From NCBI GenBank assembly GCA_031267115.1, contig JAIRZS010000223.1, positions 1 to 19,341 of the forward strand: a stretch of 19,341 nucleotides of DNA, written 5' to 3'. The position numbers and the translations under genes were made by a program. Origin of the DNA: Treponema sp. (GTDB lineage Bacteria > Spirochaetota > Spirochaetia > Treponematales > Breznakiellaceae). The notes under the pieces are model-generated. The model was not told where the DNA came from, made no database searches, and saw only the letters and a list, made by a program, of their open reading frames with translations. Below are positions 8,810 through 16,319 of the stretch, in pieces. Position 1 is the stretch's first letter; every line of letters begins with the position of its first letter.

Positions 8810-9074
8810 TTTATCTGGAACCGATTCTCCTTTTCTCTTCAAGATCGACGGCTAAGAAAATCGGTCCTCTCTGATGATAATAATAAATCTTAAGCCGCGG
8901 CTTTAGCGCGATTTTGAAAAATTGTATTATTTAGCCAAAAGTGTAACACGCCTGCCTAAAAGATTATACCCCTCATTCGAAATATTTCCAGTTTCTTTCG
9001 TAAATTTTAAAGAAAAAAATCCTGCAAGCCTGTCTGCCGCTATATATTGGCGGAAAAAAGGCCCTATACGGAAC
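8810..9074 (-). promoter_or_regulatory. AT-rich leader of the second LuxR cassette with a weak promoter candidate and a palindrome
   Basis: I see no gene here. A possible -10 TACAAT (8926-8921) lies in an AT-rich stretch, with only a poor -35 (TGTTAC, 16 bases away). AAGCCGCGGCTT (8892-8903) is a perfect 12-bp palindrome between that -10 and the gene, and could be an operator or leader hairpin. No factor can be named. Confidence 0.3.
8827..8832 (-). promoter_or_regulatory. Shine-Dalgarno placed for a non-standard GTT codon
   Basis: AAGGAG on the minus strand is followed by 5 bases and then GTT CCA GAT AAA ATG. The paralogue at 14508 has GAGGTG, 6 bases, then GTG CCG GAG AAG. The spacing fits initiation at 8821, but GTT is not an accepted start codon, so the real start may be ATG 8809 with poor spacing. 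Confidence 0.5.
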
Positions 9075-9183
9075 GCGCAAGGGATTGAAGCGGAAATCCC
9101 GCAGGATTCGCCGGAGGCGAAGCCGAGGAATTGGAGCGTAAAGCCCGGTCCGCGCGCCGCAGGCGCGCGGATGCGCCCAAAAC
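9075..9183 (+). repeat. Intergenic hairpin repeat, copy B
   Basis: Read on the plus strand it begins GCGCAAGGGATTG and ends GGATGCGCCCAAAAC, with AAAGCCCGGTCC inside. The same landmarks occur in the same order in the copy at 14709-14867. Between them are two hairpins with 3-base loops: TCGCC-GGA-GGCGA (9108-9120) and CCGCGCGCC-GCA-GGCGCGCGG (9150-9170, 9-bp stem). No T-run follows on either strand, so it is not a classical terminator. It points against the surrounding genes. Confidence 0.65.
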
Positions 9184-9270
9184 GCCCAAAAAACGAAACA
9201 AAAAGATGAAAATTCCTGCGCGCTTACCCCGCGATAAGGCTGTTCCGGGGCTGAAATTCCGAAGCCAGCC

Positions 9271-11927
9271 CTATAACAGGCCCTTTGCCGTGGCGATACG
9301 TATGGCGTCGGCCCGGTTTACCGCGCCAAGTTTGTTGAACACGCTCCGCAGGAAACTGCCGAACATACTGGGGGATATTTTCATGTCTTCGGCGATTTCT
9401 TCGCTGGTACGGCCCCGGGAAAGGCCGTTCAGCACTTCCAGTTCCGGTTCCGAGAGTTCCGGGGAAGATGCGGCGCCAGCGTCCCGGTACTGGGCCGCTA
9501 CCAGCGAGCGTTCTTTCGCGTAGGCCGAGGCGGCGCTGCGTATGTTTTGCAGCCAGAGCCGGGGAATCCCCGCCGCAGGATTCCGGGGGCCTTTTTCCCC
9601 TTTCGGGCTTTTAAGGGCCGCGTTTGCCAGGCTGTACATATACTCCCCAAGCTCGATAAAGGGCATGTCCAGGCATCGGGGACGGCGGCATCGTAGGCTT
9701 TTCCGAGGGCCGCGAAAGCACCCGCCCGGTCGCCAAGCTGGTGGCGGATTACCGCTTCCAGGGCGGCTGTCTCCAGGAACCCCAAAAGAAAACTTGCCAG
9801 CTCGCCCCTGGCCTGTTCCTGTTCCAAAGCCCGCAGCGCCGCGGGGTAATCTTTTTCGAAAAACAGGCACCGGACTTTTACCAGGCTGTCAAAGCCCCGG
9901 AACAGGACATTCAGTTCCCCTTCTTCGTGTTCCTTTCTGAGCCACGGGGCGACTTTTTCCACCAGGCCGAGCCGGGCATAAAAGCGCCCCACAATAATGT
10001 CATAAATAACATAGCGGTTAAGGTATTCGCCTTTTTCCAGCAGGGTTTTCATCTGCCGATCCAGTTCCCGGATGCCCGCGGCATCGCCTTTGTGGACGCA
10101 GATCCGCATAAGGTAAAACAAGGCGCGGTTTTCCACCTCGTACTGTTTTTTTTCCCGGCTCCTAAAGGCCGCCTGGCGGGCGAACTGCTCCGCCTTGTTT
10201 AAATCGCCCTGGTAATAGGCCAGTTCCGAGCGGGCCAGGGCATCGATGCCGCAAGAATAACCGTCCAGAGCAACGGAAACAAAGGGCATAGAGGCGGCGC
10301 ACGCGTCTATAAAAAGGCCGATTTCCCCCGGCTCTGCGGGAAACCCCGTCTGAATCGCATAGGAACCGATATTGAGCTGGTTTGCCTGCCCCTGGACCGG
10401 CTCCGAACTCTCCAGGTAATAATGATACCCCTGTTCAAACCAATAGGTAAAATTATAATCCTTGGTATAGCGCGAAACAAAGGCGACCAGTATCCCCAGC
10501 CTGCTGTGGGCCGCGGCAAGGAGCCGGGAACGGCGGGGGCCCGGGGGCCTGGCCTTGAAACAGGCAATGCCCGCCCGGAATTCCCCGGCGGATTCTTCAA
10601 AACGGTCCAGAAGCGCCAGGAGCCGGGCGCGGATAATAAAGCGCAGAAAAAGGAAATCCCAGTCTTCCCCTTCCCGGAAAAGGAGGCCTTCCCTGTTTGC
10701 CGCGATCATCCGTTCCGTTGTTTCCAGAAAAAAAGACGCCATTGCCCGGGGCAGCATACGGGGGAGAGTTTCGATAAGCCGGACAAACCCCCGGTAATCC
10801 CCGGCCCGCTCGTAATCCATGGCGGCGTCGGTGGGCAGGTTGTTCTCGATACACCACTGCGCGCCCTTGCCGCAAACTTCCTTAATCTCCTCGTCGGCAA
10901 GCTCCATTTGCTTTTCCTTTAGGAATTCCAGGAAAAGATGCTGAATCCTGTAGCCGTGAAGGTAGGCGTCAAAACGGATAACCGAGGTGAATTTTTCCAT
11001 AGCGGAGATGTTCTTCCCCCCGGACTCAAAGCTTTCCAGGAGATTCCGGGGCCAGTGCTCAAGAAGGGAAAGCTTGACAAGGAATTTCTGGAGTTCCGCC
11101 CCCATGGCAGAAAAGATGTTTTCTTCCATTTTCCTGACGGGCAGCATCACCCGGTCCCAGCCCCGGCTTTTCCCGGCCCCGCCGGAACCGCCGGCCTTGC
11201 CGCCGGATACGGGGCCGTCATACCCCGCCTTTATCCCCTGGAGTACCAGGCCGAGAGCCAGCGCCCAGCCCTCGGTGTCGCGGCAGGCCAGACTGAGTTC
11301 CTCATCTTCAAGGAAGATCCGGTGGAGCCGGAAATACTCGGCCACTTCCTCTTTGCTGAACCGGAGATCATCGGCGGTAATCTGGGAGAGCAGCCCTTTT
11401 GCCAAAAACCCCACGGTGTTCATGGCCAGTTCCCTCTGCGAGATCATAACAATCGTATTTTTCGAAACCGGGGCGGACAAGGCCCTTTCCAGGAACAGGA
11501 GGACCGGGGAGCTGTTAAGAAGGTGGAAATCGTCAAAAACAACTACATAGGGGTCGCGGCTTATAATCCCGTCTTTAATCAGGCCCAGATAGCGGTCAAC
11601 CTGCCGGTTCGACTCGGGAAAGCCCACATCGGTATAGATCTTCGCGGCCTCCGGGTTAAGGCGGGCTATCTCCCCGGTATAATTCTCCCAGAAACGCCAG
11701 CCAAGATTGTCGCGCTCCGAAAGCTGCACCCAGATGACTTTCCGGGGATCTTTTTGCAGAAAGGAATTTACCGCGAGGGTTTTACCGTAACCCTCGCCCG
11801 CCACAATGGTAACTATATGGCTTTGAAAAGCCTTCCGGAGAAGCTGGTCTACACGGGGCCGTTCCAGAAAAAAAACATTCCCGGCAGCCGGCTGCCCCCT
11901 GTCCAGGTCCCCTTTCTCATGAATCAC
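9271..11927 (-). pseudogene. Frameshifted MalT-like STAND-ATPase LuxR family regulator (type B, first cassette)
   Basis: GTG 11927 opens a frame with Walker A AGEGYGKT (43-50), Walker B VVVFDDFHLL (D132, D133), RDNLGWRFWENY and DTEGWALAL, then helical repeats. A Gly-rich insert (GGKAGGSGGAGKS) lies at about residue 250. Near residue 751 the frame leaves the family. The text AALGKAYDAAVPDA should continue LDMPFIELG, as in the paralogues, but that continues one base out of frame. Adding one C to the CC at 9673-9672 restores an 885-residue protein ending at TAG 9271. As read, the first frame stops at 9498, without a DNA-binding domain. The restored helix-turn-helix is itself odd: SEPELEVL replaces the usual Arg-Glu, and the recognition helix is SMFGSFLRSVFNKLGA instead of NTVK. 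The start overlaps the upstream gene by 11 bp. It may be a decaying gene or a 1-base sequencing error. Confidence 0.85.
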
Positions 11928-14508
11928 TGTTTTTACTTCCCAAAATTCCCATATCGGCCGCAATCCGTACCGCGTTGACCCGGTTGACCGCGCCCAGCTT
12001 ATTGTAAATGCTGCGGATAACGCTTTTAACCGTATTCACCGAAATAGAAGAAAAATTCGCTATTTCCTCCTGGGTCATCCCCCGGGACAATTCCGTAAGC
12101 ACCTGGACTTCCCGCCCGGACAGGGCCGCCGCGCTCTTGCCCGGCTCCTGCCGCCCCTCCGCCGCGATCCGGTACTGTTCCGTTACCGCGAACAGCTTTT
12201 TCGCGTAGCCCGCCGCGCCCAGGCGCAGCTTTTCCAGCCATTCAGGGGGAAACTCCGGGGCCATATTTTTGGCCGCCGCCCCCAGCAGGGTCCGCATATC
12301 CTTTCCCAGTTCCATAAAAGGCATCGCCACCGCGTTGGGGTAGGCCAGGCGGCAGGCCTCTTTCAGGGCGGCAAAGGCGCCCTCCTTGTCCCGCAGATGG
12401 TACCGGCAGACCGCCTCCAGCGCCTTCATCTCGATTTTTTCCAGAACAAAGTCCCAGAGGCTGTTCCGGTCCTTCCAGCTTTCCAGTACCGCCAGAACCG
12501 CGGGATACCGCTTTTCGGAAAAATGGTACTTTGCCTTAACCATGATCTCCAGGCCAAAGACAATAGAGTTAAGATCGCTTTCCTCAAAATCGTTTTTCAG
12601 CCAGCGGGCAATCCGGTCCGTCTGCCCTATGTGGGCATAGTACCAGCCGGAACAAATATCGTTGATGATAAAACGGGTGGGGAACTTCTGCTCATCAAGC
12701 AGGGCTTCGGCCTGTTTTGAAATCCCCCTGATAGCCTCGTAATTCCCCCGCGCCAGACTGATCCGCAAAAGGTAAAATAGCGCCCGGTTTTCGGTTTCGT
12801 ACTGCTCCCCCTGCCGGGCGCCCTGGAGGGCCCGCAAGACCAGCTGTTCCGCCGCGGATATATCGCCCCGGAAAAAAGCCAGCTCCCCCCGGCACAGATC
12901 GTCCATCCCCAGGGTGCAGCCCCCGAAAGTAACCGACGCAAGGGGGACCACCCCGCTTATAGCCTCTATATACTTTTCTATTTCCCCTTTTTCTTCGCTG
13001 TTTACCCGGCAGAGATAGGAACTCAGGGGAATTACCGATATAGGGGGCCGGGTTTCAAACCTGTTAAGCTCGTAATACTGCCGGGCTTTTTCAAAATAAT
13101 GGACATAGTCATAGTCCCGGGTATAGGAACAGGTGTTCATGCCGATAAAGCCCAGGAGATTGTAGCAGCCCGTCAGGGTCCGGTATACGGTGAGAGAGGG
13201 AGGGCCGGCTTCCAGCTTGCCGATAACCGCGATCAGCTCCTCCCTGGACTTGTCGAACATCTCAAGGGTCAGGTAAAGCCCGGTACGCAGCACCTGGGCG
13301 TGGGCAATCTGGTCGTATATTTCCGCCGGCGCCCGTTCCATAATTTCCAGCAGCATCCGCGCGGTCCGGTTCGGCAGTATCGAAGACATAGTATCGACCA
13401 CGCCGAGCAGCCGTTCATAATCCCCCGCCTTTTCATAGTAGCTGATAGCGTCCATTTTCTGGCCGTTGGCCGCGCACCACGCGGCGGTCCTGTGCCACAG
13501 ATCCTGTTTTTCGTACTCCGTTAATTCGCCCTGCCTCCCCTTAAGATAATCAAGAAAAAGGTGATGTATATGGTAGACATTAAGGTAAACGTCAAAGCGG
13601 ATAAAAGAATCCATCTCCCTTACCCGTTCCATAATCGAAGCGTCCCCGGCCAGCTCGTCCAGCAGATCCGGGACCAAATGCTCGATAAGGGACAGCCGGA
13701 TCAGAAAGCGCTGCACCGGGACCGGCAGGGGCGCCACAATTTCGCTGTCGATCAGCTTGAAAATATTGGACCTAAGGGCCTGGTTCACATAGGCCGCGCC
13801 GGCAGGGGCGTTCTTCAGGGAAAGCCCCGCCAGATGTACGGCAAAGGCCCAGCCTTCGGTATCGTAATAAATCGAAGAAACCGTCTGGGGCGAAGGGCTG
13901 ATATCCAGAAGCCCGAAGTAGGACACCACCTCCTCCCTGTCAAAACGGAGATCCTCCTCGGTAATACGGGCCAGAAGGCCCTTCGATTCCAGGCCCCTAA
14001 GGTCAAGGGGCGGCTCCGCCCGGGAGATAAGCACCGAGGTAATATTGGGGAAAGGCGAGGTAATGGAACGTTCCATAAACCGCAAAACCCCCTCGTCGTG
14101 GATAAGGTGAAAATCATCGTAGACAAGGACGTATTTTACGTCGGTGCGCGTCTCTTTCTGGGGAATAGCCAGGTACCGCTCAAATTCCCGTTCAGTTTCA
14201 GGAAAATCGATCTCCGCCAGCCTGGCAGCCGCCTTGCTGTTGCCCGCCCCAATCCCGGCAATCAGGTTTTCCCAAAACCGCTTGACAATATTGTCCCTTT
14301 CGGAAAGCTGCACCCAGCCGACCAGGGCGGAATAGTGGCGCACAAAAGAGTAAACCGCCTGGGTCTTCCCGTACCCCGCCCCCGCGCTGACAATAACCAC
14401 CTGCTTTTGCAGCGATTCCTCCAGCAGGCGGTCAATTTGGGGGCGTTCCAGATAGATCTGGTTTCCCGGAGACAGGAATACATTGCTTTGAAAGCGCTTC
14501 TCCGGCAC
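11917..14508 (-). CDS. MalT-like STAND-ATPase LuxR family transcriptional regulator (type A, first cassette)
   Basis: An 863-residue protein from GTG 14508, chosen because GAGGTG lies 6 bases upstream; the longer TTG start at 14583 would fall in the promoter. Walker A is AGAGYGKT (42-49) and Walker B VLVYDDFHLI (D131, D132), followed by RDNIVKRFWENL, DTEGWAFAV, a long helical-repeat region, and a LuxR domain at 797-863 with GREVQVL and NTVKSIIRSIYNKLGAVN. All ATPase and DNA-binding landmarks are intact, so this is probably the fully working member of the four. It matches the gene at 8809-6251 closely (SNIFKLI, FPNIT, NGQKMDA), and the recognition helix is identical. It has its own promoter and is the first gene of the LuxR block. 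In this family the helical repeats bind a sugar or other inducer; the ligand here is unknown. Confidence 0.93.
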   Translation of the reverse strand: MPEKRFQSNVFLSPGNQIYLERPQIDRLLEESLQKQVVIVSAGAGYGKTQAVYSFVRHYSALVGWVQLSERDNIVKRFWENLIAGIGAGNSKAAARLAEIDFPETEREFERYLAIPQKETRTDVKYVLVYDDFHLIHDEGVLRFMERSITSPFPNITSVLISRAEPPLDLRGLESKGLLARITEEDLRFDREEVVSYFGLLDISPSPQTVSSIYYDTEGWAFAVHLAGLSLKNAPAGAAYVNQALRSNIFKLIDSEIVAPLPVPVQRFLIRLSLIEHLVPDLLDELAGDASIMERVREMDSFIRFDVYLNVYHIHHLFLDYLKGRQGELTEYEKQDLWHRTAAWCAANGQKMDAISYYEKAGDYERLLGVVDTMSSILPNRTARMLLEIMERAPAEIYDQIAHAQVLRTGLYLTLEMFDKSREELIAVIGKLEAGPPSLTVYRTLTGCYNLLGFIGMNTCSYTRDYDYVHYFEKARQYYELNRFETRPPISVIPLSSYLCRVNSEEKGEIEKYIEAISGVVPLASVTFGGCTLGMDDLCRGELAFFRGDISAAEQLVLRALQGARQGEQYETENRALFYLLRISLARGNYEAIRGISKQAEALLDEQKFPTRFIINDICSGWYYAHIGQTDRIARWLKNDFEESDLNSIVFGLEIMVKAKYHFSEKRYPAVLAVLESWKDRNSLWDFVLEKIEMKALEAVCRYHLRDKEGAFAALKEACRLAYPNAVAMPFMELGKDMRTLLGAAAKNMAPEFPPEWLEKLRLGAAGYAKKLFAVTEQYRIAAEGRQEPGKSAAALSGREVQVLTELSRGMTQEEIANFSSISVNTVKSVIRSIYNKLGAVNRVNAVRIAADMGILGSKNSDS

Positions 14509-14566
14509 TTTCCTCACCTCTTTTAGTTTAAAGATATTCCCAATGAAACACTCTAAGCTGTATATA

Positions 14567-14596
14567 ATAATAATCTTGACCAATTGAGTCCGTCAA
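14567..14596 (-). promoter_or_regulatory. Sigma-70-type promoter of the LuxR gene block
   Basis: On the minus strand TTGACG (14596-14591), an 18-base spacer and TATTAT (14572-14567) sit 59 bp before GTG 14508. TTGAC and GTCAA (14596-14592 and 14580-14576) form an inverted repeat with an 11-base centre covering the -35 and most of the spacer, a position suited to a repressor or autoregulator. This start would make the four LuxR genes at least partly independent of the kinase and HD-GYP genes. Confidence 0.55.
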
Positions 14597-14708
14597 GAGA
14601 AACACCCGGAGAAATACAACTTTTCTTTTCAAAGCGGGGCAGGATAAAAATAAGGACAAAGATATAGAAGAAAATAGAGGAAAATATAGCAAAATATGGG
14701 ATAGCCTT

Positions 14709-14867
14709 GTTCTGGGCGCATCCGGCGCTTCGAACCAAAGGTCCGTCAAACCAAAGGTTTGTGCGCCGGACCGGGCTTTGCGGGGCTGCGCTACCGCTCC
14801 GGCCCCGGCGCTCCGCGCCGTGGCTGCTTTCGCCCCTGCGGGGCGGCACCCCTCCAATCCCTTGCGC
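14709..14867 (-). repeat. Intergenic hairpin repeat, copy A
   Basis: On the minus strand this begins GCGCAAGGGATTGGAG (14867 downward), carries GCAAAGCCCGGTCCG near the middle, and ends CCGGATGCGCCCAGAAC, the same landmarks as copy B at 9075-9183. Its inner hairpins also have 3-base loops: CGCCCC-GCA-GGGGCG (14845-14831) and CGGCGC-GGA-GCGCCG (14820-14806). It also holds a direct repeat AACCAAAGGT (plus strand, 14733-14742 and 14749-14758). No ORF is supported here. Confidence 0.65.
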
Positions 14868-14874
14868 ATTCCCC

Positions 14875-15110
14875 GGTGCCAGGCACCGCTACATTTACAC
14901 CGCAAGGATTTACCGCAAAGTCGAAATATACCCGTTATTTTTCACCGCAAAGTCGAAGAAGTCGAAAAAGTTTTGAATGAAGGGGAGGGGTCTGACCCCG
15001 GCTTACGTTCAAAGCCAAAAAAGGGAAAGAAGTTAAAGAGGTCTTCCTTCCTTCTTTTACTTTTTCGACTTTGCGGTAGAATCTCCGTATAATGCCTGGT
15101 GCCGGGTACC
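14875..15110. repeat. Composite palindromic intergenic element (REPIN-like)
   Basis: Three 13-base palindromes lie at almost equal spacing: GGTGCCAGGCACC (14875-14887), GGGGTCTGACCCC (14987-14999) and the imperfect GGTGCCGGGTACC (15098-15110). Between them the sequence ACCGCAAAGTCGAA occurs at 14912 and 14944 and inverted at 15064-15077. The central palindrome is within one base of the midpoint of the outer two. The right end abuts the stop codon of the HD-GYP gene. Such palindromes are typical of REP-like elements mobilised by single-strand transposases, but no transposase is present here. Confidence 0.6.
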
Positions 15111-15117
15111 GCCGGAT

Positions 15118-16242
15118 TTACGCTGTTTCCCTGAGCGCCCCGGCATCGGGCTTGCCCCGCATCGCCTCGTTGCAGCGTTCCGCGATATGGGCAAACTGGG
15201 GCGCAAGTTCCCGGAACAGGTCCACCAGCACCGGATCAAAGTGCTTCTCCCTCCCCTCGATAATGATCCGCTCCGCCTCTCCCGCGGCAAAGGGCTTCTT
15301 GTAGGGCCGCACGGCAATAAGGGCGTCGTAGACATCGGCAATCGCCATAAGCCGGCCCTGGAGGGGGATAAGGGATTTTTCCAGCCCCCTCGGATACCCG
15401 GAACCATCCCATTTTTCATGGTGGGTCCCGGCAAAAATCTTCGCGTGGTGCAGAAAATTATTATCGGTAGTAGTCTTCATAATACCCGCAATAGCCTCTT
15501 CCCCAATGACGGCGTGGGTTTTCATGGTCTCGAATTCTTCGGCGGTCAGTTTCCCCGGCTTGTTAAGTATGGCGTCACTGATGGCTATTTTTCCCACATC
15601 ATGAAGCTGGGCCGACGGGATAAGGAATTCCAGATTCCAGGCGGAAACCTCGTCCCAGTAGATTTTCTCCCGCAAAAGCGCGTCCACCAGAAGCGTCAGA
15701 TAGCTCTGGGTGCGCTCGATATGGCCGCCGGTTACATCGTCCCGGAATTCAACCATCTCCGTTACCGTGTTCAATATCGAATTCTGAAGCTCAACCACCT
15801 GCTGGGTCTGCCTGCGCACCATTTGCTGCAAATTGTCGTTGTAATCCTTCAGGGCAATCTGCTGGCTCCTGGTAAGCAGGTGGTTCTCTATGCGCTTGAG
15901 GAGCAGGGGGGGGAGAAAAGGGCTTGTAGATATAATCCACGGCCCCCATGTTCAGGCCTTCAAGCTCGCTGCCCGGATCGTTCCTGGCGGTAAGAAAAAT
16001 TACCGGAATATCGCGGGTTTCTTTTTCCGCCTTGAGCTTTTCTATCGCCTCGTAACCGCTCATTCCGGGCATCTCAATATCCAGGAGTATCAGATCGGGC
16101 GCCACCTTCTCCAGTATCTCAAAGAGCTTGTTCCCCGATGGTATCGGGAAAATGTCATACCGGTTCTTCAACATCGATCTTCCTGCCGTAAGGTTGCTCA
16201 TATTGTCGTCAACCAAAAAAATTTCTGCCGTTCGCTGTTCAT
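15118..16242 (-). pseudogene. RpfG-like response regulator with receiver and HD-GYP domains, frame broken at two homopolymers
   Basis: ATG 16242 has AGGAGG 6 bases upstream and starts MNSERQKFF, but meets a stop after 14 codons. One extra T in the T7 run at 16221-16215 would join it to LVDDNMSNL, a normal receiver start. The receiver (D12, D13, phosphoacceptor D55, K107 in YKPF) then runs into a C8 run at 15913-15906. With seven C it continues SPPLLLKRIENHLL and into the HD-GYP domain. The corrected product is 374 residues. The HD-GYP part is complete: HDVGK (HD at about 214-215), a downstream HAVIGE, HHEKWDGSGYPRGL and ADVYDAL...RPYK. These are the metal ligands and signature of c-di-GMP phosphodiesterases. 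It follows the hybrid kinase by 77 bp, so it is the likely end acceptor of that phosphorelay. As sequenced it gives no full-length product; sequencing error, decay or slippage are all possible. Confidence 0.85.
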
Positions 16243-16249
16243 AATACGC

Positions 16250-16310
16250 CTCCTATAACTCCGGGTATTTCCCAAAACCTGGTCAGTTTTGGGAAAGTCT
16301 CCTATAACTC
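16250..16310 (-). promoter_or_regulatory. Duplicated ribosome-site segment flanking an 11-bp-stem hairpin
   Basis: GAGTTATAGGAG occurs twice on the minus strand (16310-16299 and 16261-16250), 49 bp apart; the second copy contains the working Shine-Dalgarno of the HD-GYP gene. Between them TTTCCCAAAAC (16268-16278) and GTTTTGGGAAA (16286-16296) form a perfect 11-bp stem with a 7-base loop. No T-run follows on the minus strand. It may stabilise the kinase message or modulate coupling of the two genes. Confidence 0.6.
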
Positions 16311-16319
16311 TACGTAACT

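Noticed and set aside
9150..9170. Rho-independent terminator at the 9-bp GC hairpin
   Set aside because: Neither strand has a T-run after the stem; it fits better as part of the repeated hairpin element.
9248..9271. Terminator after the frameshifted LuxR gene
   Set aside because: GGGCTG and CAGCCC can pair over a 12-base loop just at the stop codon, but no T-run follows and the loop is long.
11918..11920. An ATGA stop/start overlap as the start of the frameshifted LuxR gene, mirroring the junction at 6254
   Set aside because: That ATG is out of frame and would need another indel at the T8 run near 11868-11875. The GTG 11927 frame gives GNVFFLERP, which aligns with GNQIYLERP of the paralogue without correction.
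14509..14583. N-terminal extension of the first LuxR gene from TTG 14583
   Set aside because: The extension would translate the -10 region and leader, while GTG 14508 has a good ribosome site and matches the paralogue length.
14761..15092. Small plus-strand ORFs in the gap before the LuxR block
   Set aside because: They cover the GC-rich hairpin repeat and the palindromic element, have Arg/Pro/Ala-rich translations, lack ribosome sites and match no family.
14875..15110. CRISPR array or tRNA in the repeat-rich gap
   Set aside because: The repeats are palindromes and an inverted 14-mer without regular repeat-spacer units, and no cloverleaf or CCA end is seen.
15791..16216. A short receiver-only protein starting at TTG 16216
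   Set aside because: TTG there has no ribosome site and would cut off the first receiver strand. The C-terminal tail after the C8 run is Pro/Ala-rich and unlike any family member, so it is an out-of-frame product.
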